Of a DNA stretch of 64,000 bases, positions 44,834-53,911 are shown piece after piece. Position numbers and translations under genes: made by a program. Location: assembly GCF_025144335.1 (NCBI RefSeq), contig NZ_CP083539.1:1613501-1677500 (forward strand), written 5' to 3'. How positions within the stretch are numbered: position 1 is the first letter of the stretch; every line of letters begins with the position of its first letter. The notes beneath the pieces were generated by a model that was not told the origin of the DNA, did not search any database, and saw only the letters and a program-made list of their open reading frames with translations. The DNA is from Jannaschia sp. W003 (lineage in GTDB: Bacteria > Pseudomonadota > Alphaproteobacteria > Rhodobacterales > Rhodobacteraceae).

Positions 44834-47449
44834 CGCCATCCGCGGCCTCGAAGCGTGGCGGAGCCGGGTGGGTGCGGTGGCCTCGGCCCTGGGATGCGGA
44901 TCGAAGCAGGCGAGTGTTGAGCGCACCATCTGCGCTACGGAGAAGCGCTCGCGGATGACCTCCGGGGCCTCGCGCGCCACGCGCGCGCGCAGCGCCGGGT
45001 CGTCGTGGTAGCCCTGCACCAATGCGGCCAGCTCGTCGGGCGAGCGGCCCTCGGCCACGCGCCCGCTCTCGTCCGTGGCGATCCCCTCGCGCACGCCGCC
45101 CGCGTTCGTGACCACCACCGGCACCCCGGAGATCTGCGCTTCAATCACCACGTTGGGCAGGCTCTCGGTGTGCGAGGTCAGGAGAAACGCGTTCATCGCC
45201 CCGTAGTAGGCGCGCAGCCCCGAGAACACCGCGCCCGGCATGTGGAGGCGGTAGGCGAAGCCCCCCTCCTCGGCCCGGCGCAGCATCGCTTCCCGAAGGG
45301 GGCCATGGCCGACCAGGAGGAAGTGGCAGTCGGGCAGGGCGCTGGCGACGCGGGCGACCGTCTCGATCCAGAGCATCGGATCCTTCACCGGCTCGAAGCG
45401 GAACACGCCGCCGACCACGAAGGCGTCTGCGGGAATCCCGAGCGCACGGCGCACCTCCACGGCCCGCTCGGGCGCGGGATCGCCGAGACCGGCCTCGTCG
45501 AGACCGTTGCGGATCAGCCGCATGCGCGCCGGATCTAGGCCGATCTGATCGGCCCACTCGTCGCAGGCCATGCGGCTGTTCGAGGCGAAGGTGATCGCCC
45601 CGCGCGGTGCCGCCGCGCGGCAGACCCGGGTCACGATCCGCTCGCGCAGGTCGAACAGCTCCGAGCCGTTGGACTGGTGCCGGCGCGTCATGCTGCCGAA
45701 CCGAATCAGGGTGCGCGGAACGCCGGCGATCACGCTGGCGATCACGGTCTGCGCGACGGGACCGACCCGGTAGCTCAGCATCTCGGGGCGCAGCTGCCGG
45801 AATGCCCGCATCAGCGCGGTGGTGCCGCCGAGGTCGAGCAGATCCTCGAGGCGCTGCAACTCCTCGAACGGCGATGATTCAGACAGCGCGTCGCCGTCGC
45901 ATACGGCATCGACCTCACGCATGTAGTGGACGTCCAGCCTCGATCCGGCTCCGTTCCTCAGCGCATAGGAGGTGTCGCGGCGCGCGGTCACCAGGAGCGC
46001 CGTCCGCGCGACGCCGCCCATGCCCCCCGCGAGGGCCTGCGCGAGGTTGACCGTCTGCCGCTCTGCCCCGCCGAGGCCGAGCGAGGAGCAGGTCAGCAGC
46101 ATCTTGCCCGGCTCGGGGTCGTAGCCGAACCGCGGGTCGCGCCCAAGGTCGAGCATGCGCGCGATGATGCGGCCGTGCAGCGCGTCGTTGTCGGTCTCGT
46201 CCCAGTCGCGGGCGAGCGCCTCCGCCGTCGCCACGCGCCCGCGGTCGCGATGCGAGAGGGCCGCGCCCGCGTCCGGATGGGCCGCCAGGAAGGCCGCGGC
46301 GGCGATGTAGTCGAGCCGGGCGATCAGACACCGCAGATAGAGCGCACGATCCTCGGCGCTGCCCGTCTCGAGGTCGCCCGCGGCCCGCAGCACCGCCTCC
46401 GCCCGGCCGGGCAGATCGCTCGCCAGCAGGAGCCACGCGAAGGCGTGCGCCCCGAGCCGTCCCTCGCCGTGGCGATGCGCGGCGCGGGCGAGGAACCGGT
46501 CAAGCACGGCGTTGCGGTTCATGACGCGCAACAGGCGCGCGACGCGCCGCACGTCGGAGAAGTCGGCCTCCGGGTGCCGCATGGCCCGGCGCGCCGTGGC
46601 GAAGGCCCCCGCGAGGTTCTTGTCGGTCTGAAGCGCGCGGGCGGCGCCGCGTAGAGCCGCGAGGTTCGCCGGATCGAGGTCCAGCACCATGCGCCAGCAC
46701 CGGAGCGCGCCCGGAAAGTCCCGCGCCGCCTCGTGGGCCCGGGCGCGGGCGATCCCGACCCGCACGGATCCGCTCCCGCCCGTGTCCAGGGCCTTCAGAA
46801 GTGCCAAGGCCTCCGCGCCGCGGTTCCGCCGCAGAAGCACCTCGGCTGCCGCGAGCCGCGCCTCCGGTGCGTCCTCGTGCTGCAGGGCGGCGGCGAAGCC
46901 GCGCGAGGCGCCGGCCAGATCGCCTGCCCCGCGCCGCCTCCGGGCGACCCGCAGCCAGAGCGCCGCCCGCGTGGCGGCGGCGCCCTCGAAGCGTGGAAGC
47001 AGCGCCTCGGCCTCTTCGGGCCACCCGTCCACCAGCCGCCGCGCGACGTCGAACGCGTCCGGCGCCGCCGCATAGAGGGCGCGCAGCAGCATCTCGCGCC
47101 CGAAGCCGGTGATGCCTTGCGCCTCCATGGCCCGCAGATGCGCGCGGGCCAGCTTCACGTCGCCGGCTTCGAGCGACCCTTCGCCCTGCAGCACGCCCGC
47201 CAGCCGCGCGAGTTGCCGTTCCGGCTCGCGCATGGGGTGGGCCCCCAAGAGCGCCAGGGCTTCCGCGCTGCGTTGCAGTGCCAGAAGGTTCCGCGCCGAC
47301 TCCAGCCGCACCGTGGCGTACCCGGACGGCCCCTCCGCGAGCACCTCCAGCGCCGCCTCCCAACGCGCCTGCTTGCGCAGCCCGCGCGCCCGTTCGATCA
47401 GCGCGCGGTTCGCGTCGGAGCTTTGCCGGGGCGGTTGGCTGGGTGACAC
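44822..47449 (-). CDS. Second TPR-GT4 fusion glycosyltransferase
   Basis: An 875-residue protein with the same plan as the product of 39273-42035. Residues 1-420 are TPR-like helices (LIERARGLRKQARWEAALEV; RMVLDLDPANLAALRGAARA). The C-terminal GT-B domain has SSLGLGGAERQTVNLAQ near 455, GGVFRFEPVKDPMLWIE near 680 and ESLPNVVIEAQISGVPVVV near 775. The GTG start is preceded by GAAGGAACC. It lies exactly between two remnants of a broken ugd, which suggests it was inserted there. Confidence 0.88.
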   Translation of the reverse strand: MSPSQPPRQSSDANRALIERARGLRKQARWEAALEVLAEGPSGYATVRLESARNLLALQRSAEALALLGAHPMREPERQLARLAGVLQGEGSLEAGDVKLARAHLRAMEAQGITGFGREMLLRALYAAAPDAFDVARRLVDGWPEEAEALLPRFEGAAATRAALWLRVARRRRGAGDLAGASRGFAAALQHEDAPEARLAAAEVLLRRNRGAEALALLKALDTGGSGSVRVGIARARAHEAARDFPGALRCWRMVLDLDPANLAALRGAARALQTDKNLAGAFATARRAMRHPEADFSDVRRVARLLRVMNRNAVLDRFLARAAHRHGEGRLGAHAFAWLLLASDLPGRAEAVLRAAGDLETGSAEDRALYLRCLIARLDYIAAAAFLAAHPDAGAALSHRDRGRVATAEALARDWDETDNDALHGRIIARMLDLGRDPRFGYDPEPGKMLLTCSSLGLGGAERQTVNLAQALAGGMGGVARTALLVTARRDTSYALRNGAGSRLDVHYMREVDAVCDGDALSESSPFEELQRLEDLLDLGGTTALMRAFRQLRPEMLSYRVGPVAQTVIASVIAGVPRTLIRFGSMTRRHQSNGSELFDLRERIVTRVCRAAAPRGAITFASNSRMACDEWADQIGLDPARMRLIRNGLDEAGLGDPAPERAVEVRRALGIPADAFVVGGVFRFEPVKDPMLWIETVARVASALPDCHFLLVGHGPLREAMLRRAEEGGFAYRLHMPGAVFSGLRAYYGAMNAFLLTSHTESLPNVVIEAQISGVPVVVTNAGGVREGIATDESGRVAEGRSPDELAALVQGYHDDPALRARVAREAPEVIRERFSVAQMVRSTLACFDPHPRAEATAPTRLRHASRPRMARTF

Positions 47450-47671
47450 GATACGGTTCCTTCGGAGTCCTGTTTCCGGCGCCGCGGCAGCACTGCGGCC
47501 GCACCGCGTTCGCCCCTTCGAGCCTTCGTTTCCCTACCGGTTGCTCAATGGAACCTCAAACACCGATCTCGCCCGTCGGCGGGCCTCCTCTGGGCGGGAC
47601 GGCCCCGCCTGCGGCAACGGCCGTGCCGGCGGGGGGCGCGCCACAGTCCGCCGCCGAAGACCGACCGCAGG

Positions 47672-47739
47672 CCGAAGTCCGAGAAACACACCCCCGACAC
47701 CAGACCCACATACCCCGTCCCGATCATCGCTATCCGCAT
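47672..47739 (-). pseudogene. 5' fragment of a second ugd
   Basis: These 68 bases are identical to 36296-36363, the first 68 bases of the intact ugd, and encode MRIAMIGTGYVGLVSGVCFS plus two more codons. After that the similarity stops abruptly. No function is expected unless the sequence has a regulatory role. Confidence 0.9.
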
Positions 47740-47946
47740 CGCGCATACCCCCGAGCGCCGCCTGTCGATCCCCAGGCCCGGAGCCTCCTAGCGCGGCCCC
47801 CCGGAAGGGGCGAGGCCCGCGCCGCGCGGGCCCGCGGCGGTGATGCGGAACGGCACCGCACGGCCCACGGAGGGGCGCGGTTCCCCGTGCCGGCAGTTGC
47901 GCCCGCGCGCCGCGGATGCGAGGCTTCCGCGGCAGCCATCGCGAGT
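47740..47946. other. Intergenic region upstream of manC/cpsB
   Basis: About 200 GC-rich bases between the ugd fragment and the manC/cpsB start. It probably holds the manC/cpsB promoter. No clear ribosome site precedes the chosen GTG, so the real start could differ slightly. Confidence 0.35.
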
Positions 47947-49377
47947 GTGCCGACCTTGTCCCCCATCCATCCCGTTCTCCTATGCGGCGGCTCCGGCACG
48001 CGGCTCTGGCCGCTCTCGCGGCGCAGCTACCCCAAGCAGTTCGTGCCCCTCGTGGGCGACACCACGCTGTTCCAGGCCTCCGCGGCCCGCCTCGCGGGGC
48101 CGGGCTACGCCGCGCCGGTGGTGATCACGAACTCGGACTTCCGCTTCATCGTCACCGAGCAGCTCGCCGAGGCCGGGATCGACCCCGGCGCCGTGCTGAT
48201 CGAGCCCGAGGGGCGCAACACCGCGCCCGCGGTGCTGGCCGCCGCGCTGCACGTCGCCGCCGCGGACCCGGACGCGCTGATGCTGGTGGCGCCCTCCGAC
48301 CACGTGGTGCCCGACGCCGCGGCGTTCCGCGCCGCGGTCGAAGCGGGCGCGCCGGCCGCGCGGGCCGGGCGGATCGTCACCTTCGGCATCCACCCCGACC
48401 GCGCCGAGACCGGCTACGGCTACCTCGAGCTCGCGGCCGCGCCGCAGGGCGCCGATCCGGTGCCGCTGGTGCGCTTCGTGGAGAAGCCGAATGCTGCGGC
48501 CGCCGAGACGATGCTCGCCTCGGGCGCCTTCCTGTGGAACGCCGGCATCTTCCTGTTCACCGCGCGCACCATGTTGGAGGCCTTCGAGGCCCACGCGCCC
48601 GAGCTGCTGGCGCCGGTGCGCGCCGCGGTAGAGGAGGCGCGCGCGGACCTGGGCTTCCTGCGCCTCGCGCCCGGACCCTGGGCCGCGCTGCCCGACATCT
48701 CAATCGATTACGCGGTGATGGAGCGGGCCGGAAACCTCTCGGTGGTGCCCTTCGCGGGCGGCTGGTCCGACCTGGGCGGCTGGGACGCGGTCTGGCGCGA
48801 GGCGGCGCGCGACGCCGACGGGGTCGCCACCGCCGGTCCGGCCACCGCGATCGAGTGCCGCGACACGCTGCTGCGCTCCGAGGACGAGGGGCTGGAGCTG
48901 GTGGGGCTGGGGCTCAGGAACGTGATCGCCGTGGCCCTGCCCGACGCGGTGCTAGTGGCGGACGCGGGCCGCGCCCAGGACGTGAAGCGCGTGGTGGCCG
49001 CCCTGAAGGCGAAGGGCGCGGCCCAGGCCGTGACCTTCCCGAAGGACCACCGCCCCTGGGGCTGGTTCGAGTGCCTCGCCACCGCCGACCGCTTCCAGGT
49101 TAAGCGCATCGTGGTGCACCCGGGCGCCGCCCTGAGCCTGCAGTCGCACCACCATCGCTCCGAGCACTGGATCGTGGTCGAGGGCACCGCGCAGGTGACC
49201 GTGGGCGAGGACGTGCGCCTCGTGACCGAGAACCAGTCCGTCTACATCCCGCTCGGCGCCGTGCACCGCATGGAGAACCCCGGCAAGGTGCCGATGGTGC
49301 TGATCGAGGTGCAGACGGGCATCTACCTCGGCGAGGACGACATCGTGCGCTACGAGGACGTCTATGCGCGCAGCTGA
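47947..49377 (+). CDS. cpsB: Mannose-1-phosphate guanylyltransferase / mannose-6-phosphate isomerase
   Basis: A 476-residue bifunctional enzyme making GDP-mannose. The N-terminal nucleotidyltransferase has CGGSGTRLWPLSRRSYPKQF near residue 13 and VEKPN near 175. The C-terminal cupin is a type II isomerase (HPGAALSLQSHHHRSEHWIV), with metal-binding His residues. GDP-mannose supplies polysaccharide synthesis; with UDP-glucuronate from Ugd this suggests an acidic mannose-containing glycan. The GTG start gives the usual N-terminus (PVLLCGGSGT). Confidence 0.93.
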   Translation: MPTLSPIHPVLLCGGSGTRLWPLSRRSYPKQFVPLVGDTTLFQASAARLAGPGYAAPVVITNSDFRFIVTEQLAEAGIDPGAVLIEPEGRNTAPAVLAAALHVAAADPDALMLVAPSDHVVPDAAAFRAAVEAGAPAARAGRIVTFGIHPDRAETGYGYLELAAAPQGADPVPLVRFVEKPNAAAAETMLASGAFLWNAGIFLFTARTMLEAFEAHAPELLAPVRAAVEEARADLGFLRLAPGPWAALPDISIDYAVMERAGNLSVVPFAGGWSDLGGWDAVWREAARDADGVATAGPATAIECRDTLLRSEDEGLELVGLGLRNVIAVALPDAVLVADAGRAQDVKRVVAALKAKGAAQAVTFPKDHRPWGWFECLATADRFQVKRIVVHPGAALSLQSHHHRSEHWIVVEGTAQVTVGEDVRLVTENQSVYIPLGAVHRMENPGKVPMVLIEVQTGIYLGEDDIVRYEDVYARS

Positions 49378-49481
49378 GGGGCCGGACCGCGACCCCGCCG
49401 CGCCATTCTCGCCGAAGTGTGAGATCCCTGTTCCCTGAGCCATTAAGATTTTTCGAATGTGGGAGCGATCGAAGGCGGAGC

Positions 49482-50882
49482 TTAACCCGTTAGCGCCTTG
49501 TAGAGTGCCGCGTAGTCCCCCGCGGAACGCTCCCAGCCCACGGGATGGCACATGGCGCGGCGCTGCATCCCCTTCCACGTCTCCGCGTCGCCGTGCAGCG
49601 CGCAGAGCTGGCGCAGCGCGCGCGCGAGGGCGTCCGCGGTGACGGGGTGCACCTGGATCCCCGTGGCCGCCCTGGCCCACAGCCCCGCGAGCGTGGCCGG
49701 GATCACGGTGTCCGCCAGCCCCCCCGTCAGCGCTACGACGGGAATGGTGCCGAAGCGCAGGCCGTAGAGCTGCGTCAGGCCGCAGGGCTCGAAGCGGGAC
49801 GGCACCAGGATCGCCTCGCCGCCGGTGACGAGGCGCCGGGCCAGTCCCTCGTCGTAGCCGATCCGCACCGCCACGTCCCGGTGCCGCTCGGCGGCCTCGC
49901 GGAAGGCGTGCTCCAGCGCCGGGTCGCCGGAGCCGAGCAGGGCCAGCTGGCCGCCGCCCTCCAGGAGGGCGGGCAGGGCCTCGAGCAGGAGGTCGAGACC
50001 CTTCTGCGCCGTGAGCCGCGAGACGACCACGCAGAGCGGTCCCGGGGCGTCGGGCAGGCCCATCTCGGCGCGCAGCGCCTCGGTGTGGCGGCGCTTGCCC
50101 GAGGGCAGCCTGTAGGGCGGCGCCCATTCCTCGGTGTCGACCCCGTTGAGGATGCCCACGAGGTCGCGGGCGCGGGCGCGCAGGAGGCCGTCGAGACCCA
50201 TGCCGAACTCGGGCCGCATCAGCTCGGCGGCGTAGGTGGGGCTGACGGTGGTGATGCGGTCCGACCAGACCAGCCCGGCCTTCAGCGCCGAGATCCGGCC
50301 CCAGTACTCGAAGCCCTCCGCGGTCATGCCCGAGGCCGGCAGGCGCAGCGAGCCCAGGCGGTCCGCGTCCGCGAGGCCCTGGAAGGCGACGTTGTGGATG
50401 GTCAGCACCGTGCCGACCCCGGCCCCGGGGTGCCCCTCGCGCAGGTAGACGGGCGCGAGGCCCGCCTGCCAGTCGTGGCCGTGGAGGATGTCGGGGCGCC
50501 AGCCGTCCAGCCCGCGCCCGGCGATCGCGGCGGCGGTCCACGACAGGGCCGCGAAGCGCTCGGGGTTGTCGGGCCAGTCCCGCCCGTCCGGCCCGAGGTA
50601 GATCGAGCCTTCACGCGCGAACAGGTGCGGCGCGTCGAGGACCAGGAGGTCGAGCCCCGCGGCCCCGCTCTCGAGCACGCGCGCCGGGCCGCCGAAGAGG
50701 TCGCCGTGCCAGGTGGCCCGCCCCTCGCCGGCGGCAGCCGTCACCGCCGGATAGCCGGGCACGAGGGTGCGCATGCGGATGCCCAAGGGGGCGAGCGCGC
50801 CGGGCAGCGCGCCCGCCACGTCCGCCAGCCCGCCGGTCTTCACCAGCGGGGCGCACTCGGATGCGACCGAGAGGACCTGCAC
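49482..50882 (-). CDS. glgA: Glycogen synthase
   Basis: A 466-residue GT5 enzyme that extends alpha-1,4-glucan from ADP-glucose. KTGGLADVAGALP at 15-27 is the ADP-glucose-binding motif. SRLTAQKGLDLL near 285 and PSRFEPCGLTQLYGLRFGT near 375 (E-x7-E region) are as expected. The start is GTG, four bases after the glgC stop, so the two are one operon. Branching (glgB) and debranching genes are not in the window. Confidence 0.95.
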   Translation of the reverse strand: MQVLSVASECAPLVKTGGLADVAGALPGALAPLGIRMRTLVPGYPAVTAAAGEGRATWHGDLFGGPARVLESGAAGLDLLVLDAPHLFAREGSIYLGPDGRDWPDNPERFAALSWTAAAIAGRGLDGWRPDILHGHDWQAGLAPVYLREGHPGAGVGTVLTIHNVAFQGLADADRLGSLRLPASGMTAEGFEYWGRISALKAGLVWSDRITTVSPTYAAELMRPEFGMGLDGLLRARARDLVGILNGVDTEEWAPPYRLPSGKRRHTEALRAEMGLPDAPGPLCVVVSRLTAQKGLDLLLEALPALLEGGGQLALLGSGDPALEHAFREAAERHRDVAVRIGYDEGLARRLVTGGEAILVPSRFEPCGLTQLYGLRFGTIPVVALTGGLADTVIPATLAGLWARAATGIQVHPVTADALARALRQLCALHGDAETWKGMQRRAMCHPVGWERSAGDYAALYKALTG

Positions 50883-50886
50883 CGCG

Positions 50887-52155
50887 CTATCCGGCGGCGC
50901 GGCGGTCGAGCATGGGCTGCGTCACCAGGACCACGCCCGCATCCGTCCGGCGGAACCACTTCGCGTCCTCGTCCGGATCCTCGCCGATCACCATGCCCTC
51001 GGGGATCTGCACGCCCCGGTCGAGCACTGCGTCGGTGACGCGCGCCGAGCGGCCCACCACCACGTCGGGCAGGGCCACCACGCGGCGCAGCGCGGCGTAG
51101 GAGTTGGTGTGCACCCCCGTGAACAGCAGCGACTCGCGCACCTCCGTCCCGGAGATGATGCAGCCGCCCGAGACCATCGAGGAGATGGCGAGGCCGCGCC
51201 GCGCCTCCTCGTCGTGGATGAACTTCGCGGGGGGCACGGACTCGGAGTAGGTCCAGATCGGCCAGTTGCGGTCCCACAGGTCGAGGTCGGGCGCGAAGTC
51301 GGTCAGGTCGATGTTGGCGCGCCAGTAGGCGTCCACGGTGCCGACGTCGCGCCAGTAGGCGGGGGCGTCCTCGGCGTGGCGCACGCAGCTATCCTCGAAG
51401 CGGTGGGCCACGGCCTTGCCGTTCGCCACGATGTCCGGGATCAGGTCGCCGCCGAAGTCGTGCTTGCTGTCCGGGTCCTCGGCGTCGCGGCGCAGCAGGT
51501 CGCGCAGGAAGTCCCAGCGGAACACGTAGATGCCCATGGAGGCCAGGGCCACCGAAGGGTCGCCCGGGGTGCCCGGCGGGTCGGCGGGCTTCTCGAGGAA
51601 CTCGGTGATGCGGTCCTGGTCGTCGATGTGCATGACGCCGAAGGCGGTGGCCTCCATGCGCGGCACCGTGAGGCAGCCCACGGTCACGTCGGCGCCGGTC
51701 TCGACGTGCTGCCGGACCATCACCTCGTAGTCCATCTTGTAGATGTGGTCGCCGGCCAGGATCACCACGTGGTCCACGTCGTAGCTGTCGACGATGTCGA
51801 TGTTCTGGAACACGGCGTCGGCGGTGCCCTTGTACCAGTCGGTCTCGCTGGTGCGCTGCGAGGCGGGCAGCACGTCGAGGTACTCGTTGCGCTCGGCGCG
51901 GAAGAAGCTCCAGCCGCGCTGGCAGTGGCGGATGAGGCTGTGCGCCTTGTACTGGGTGGCGATCGCCATCTTGCGGATGCCGGAGTTCAGCGCGTTCGAG
52001 AGCGCGAAGTCCACGATCCGGGTCTTGCCGCCGAAGAACACCGCCGGCTTGGCGCGCCGGTCGGTCAGCTCGTGGAGGCGGCTGCCCCGTCCCCCCGCGA
52101 GCACGAAGGCCATGGTTCGGTTCGTGAGGCGCTGCGAGGGTCCGGCCATGGACAT
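50887..52155 (-). CDS. glgC: Glucose-1-phosphate adenylyltransferase
   Basis: A 422-residue enzyme forming ADP-glucose from glucose 1-phosphate and ATP, the committed step of glycogen synthesis. The nucleotide motif [20 protein letters not shown] lies at 19-38, GTADAVFQN near 110, and the catalytic Asp region [10 protein letters not shown] near 137. A left-handed beta-helix C-terminus with regulatory role follows. GGGAGC precedes the ATG. It leads the glgC-glgA pair inside the island cargo. Confidence 0.95.
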   Translation of the reverse strand: MSMAGPSQRLTNRTMAFVLAGGRGSRLHELTDRRAKPAVFFGGKTRIVDFALSNALNSGIRKMAIATQYKAHSLIRHCQRGWSFFRAERNEYLDVLPASQRTSETDWYKGTADAVFQNIDIVDSYDVDHVVILAGDHIYKMDYEVMVRQHVETGADVTVGCLTVPRMEATAFGVMHIDDQDRITEFLEKPADPPGTPGDPSVALASMGIYVFRWDFLRDLLRRDAEDPDSKHDFGGDLIPDIVANGKAVAHRFEDSCVRHAEDAPAYWRDVGTVDAYWRANIDLTDFAPDLDLWDRNWPIWTYSESVPPAKFIHDEEARRGLAISSMVSGGCIISGTEVRESLLFTGVHTNSYAALRRVVALPDVVVGRSARVTDAVLDRGVQIPEGMVIGEDPDEDAKWFRRTDAGVVLVTQPMLDRRAAG

Positions 52156-52269
52156 GCTCCCGTTGGACCGCCGCCGCGGGATGCGGGGCGTGGGGGGAGC
52201 GTTGCCGCAAGGGGATGCGGGGTCAAGCGCTGAGGACCCGCATGTCCAGAGGGCGGATGCGAAAAGAGC

Positions 52270-52297
52270 GGCGCCCCAGTCACCCGGGGCGCCGCCC
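52270..52297. terminator. GC-rich hairpin upstream of glgC
   Basis: A perfect 10-bp stem GCGGCGCCCC/GGGGCGCCGC with an 8-base loop lies about 115 bases upstream of the glgC start. It could insulate glgC from neighbouring transcription or be a leader structure. No T-tract follows on either strand. Confidence 0.4.
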
Positions 52298-52642
52298 GCG
52301 GGGGCCGCACATGGGTCCCCGACCCCCCCAGGGGTTCCGGGTCAATCGGGGCGTTCCAGCCCCGTCGCCGTGTTTCAGAACAATTCACTCATGGGTGCCG
52401 GCGGCGGCAAGAACGGCGCTTCGGGCGGACAGTAATTCGCAGTGAACCGTCGCCGGTATGCCCCAGTCGCGGCCGCCGTAGGTCCGGCCGAAGGTGGTCC
52501 TGTCCCGGCCCAACCGCCGTGCCAGTGGATCCTTTGGAAGGCAGACAACGAAGGTAAGAGCAAAGGAGTGTACGGCGAACTACAAAGACGCCCTGCGGGG
52601 ATTGGAAGCATGACAGCATCGGCCCTTCTGTCCGCCTCACTA

Positions 52643-53033
52643 AGGGGGGCCTCGAAACCCCGGGACCAGCTCGAGGGCGAACCGATGGTCCCGCGCAGGG
52701 GATGGGCTAACGCAAGTTTCGCCTCGCGCGCGCAAGGCCGCGGGGACGCCCTCCGCCGGAGGGTTTTCGGAGCGATACGCGCGCGCGAGGGGCGCCCTTT
52801 CCTGAAAGCAGGAAAGGGCGGGCGCGGCGCGGACGGCAACCGTCGCCTCAGCGGCCTGAACCGCGCTACAGCGCCAAGGTGTTGCCATGACGGCCCAACC
52901 TTCGGGCGGGGGCTTTCCGATGGATGGAAAGGGCGGCACCAGGACGGGCCAAAGTGATCCACTGAACGCACCGGAAAGGGCACCGCTGGGGGGGCAACCG
53001 ATTTGCTTGGGATCAATGTGCGAGGCCGCCGCA
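52643..53033. repeat. Structured repeat copy R2, first part
   Basis: Aligns with R1 at 28918-29317 in the same direction. It holds a perfect 11-bp hairpin GCCCTTTCCTG/CAGGAAAGGGC at 52794-52819, which is decayed in R1, and the CTTTCC/GGAAAG hairpin at 52913-52931. The alignment breaks at GTGCGAGGCCGCC and resumes at 53424. Confidence 0.75.
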
Positions 53034-53106
53034 CGCCCTGCTGCCAGTCAAACGGAAACGGGACGAGCGATGGCCCGTCCCGCAAACGGTTCGACTAGCG
53101 CGAACC

Positions 53107-53346
53107 TCAGTCCTTGTACTGGCCCGGCGCGAAGTCCTTGCCGTTCGACCGGCCGTCGCCGTTCTCGTCCGAAGGATCGGTGCGGGCGGTCTGACCCGGA
53201 GCGTAGTCCTGCCCGTTGGTCCGCCCATTGCCGTTCACGTCTCCGCCGTTCTGAGCTGCTTGGCCCGGGGGCGTGCCAGCCTTGTGTCCCGCAACTGCCG
53301 GTCCGGCGAGGGCGAGCGCGGCGACGAACGTGATGAAGTAACGCAT
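53107..53346 (-). CDS. Small secreted EF-hand/dockerin-like protein
   Basis: A 79-residue protein with a signal peptide (about 1-19, ITFVAALALAGPAVAG). The mature part has two matching Ca2+-binding-like loops, DVNGNGRTNGQDYAPGQ and DENGDGRSNGKDFAPGQ. An extracellular calcium-dependent or matrix role is likely but unproven. It lies inside the 0.4-kb insert that splits R2. GAGGTACATC-like sequence on the coding strand precedes the ATG. Confidence 0.75.
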   Translation of the reverse strand: MRYFITFVAALALAGPAVAGHKAGTPPGQAAQNGGDVNGNGRTNGQDYAPGQTARTDPSDENGDGRSNGKDFAPGQYKD

Positions 53347-53423
53347 GATGTACCTCCTGATACGATTCGAGACCTATCCCACGCCGACGCAACGCAAAGA
53401 CAACTTAAGTGAAGTCCGCGTGA

Positions 53424-53620
53424 CCGCCCCCCTAGGGACAGGGACCGTGTATCCAGCATCAGGAAAGGCGGTCGCGCGGCCCCTGCGGCCTCCCTAGTCT
53501 CCGAGGTTTGGGACGCGACTTCGCTACCCCGCTCGAAGGGTGCGGCCCCCCCCCGAGGGGGCGCCAGTCCGTGAGGGCGGGGCCGAGGTTTGCTTGTCAT
53601 GCACGGCGTGGGATCGCCGC
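53424..53620. repeat. Structured repeat copy R2, second part
   Basis: Continues the match to R1 from about 29318: GGGACAGGGACCGTGTATCC, then AGGAAAGG and GTCGCGCGGCCCCT, with weaker similarity to about 53620. Together with 52643-53033 it makes one R2 copy interrupted at 53034-53423. Confidence 0.7.
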
Positions 53621-53627
53621 CTAACCG

Positions 53628-53900
53628 TCAGCGGTTGCCGGGCTGATACCAGGCGAACGGACCTAGCCCTTCGTTGCGCATCACCTGCTTGACCGCATCG
53701 CGGGCCAGCTCCGCCGTGGGGCTGCGTCCCTTCCGGCTCGACAGGGCAAGGTGCCAGTGCCAATCCCCCTCGCCGGGCCAGCCGAACGGACGGCCGGGCA
53801 CCTCGCGCGTCACGGCCGCCTCGAAGCCGCCCGGCGATGCGAACAGCACCCATCGTTCGGGGCCGCTGCGCCGCCAACGGTAGGTTTCCAGCGGGGACAT
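53628..53900 (-). CDS. Small hypothetical protein
   Basis: A 90-residue protein starting MSPLETYRWRRSGPERWVLF. It is rich in Trp and basic residues (GEGDWHWHLALSSRKGRSP) and ends in a helical segment (ARDAVKQVMRNEG). The family is unknown. It follows the zinc-finger-like gene by 11 bases in the small-gene module near the integrase, so a phage- or plasmid-derived accessory role is likely. AGGATCGCC precedes the ATG. Confidence 0.55.
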   Translation of the reverse strand: MSPLETYRWRRSGPERWVLFASPGGFEAAVTREVPGRPFGWPGEGDWHWHLALSSRKGRSPTAELARDAVKQVMRNEGLGPFAWYQPGNR

Positions 53901-53911
53901 GGGGGGCGATC

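Noticed and set aside
52380..53050. CRISPR array or tandem repeats near R2
   Set aside because: No regularly spaced identical repeats are present, and no cas-like gene occurs in the window.
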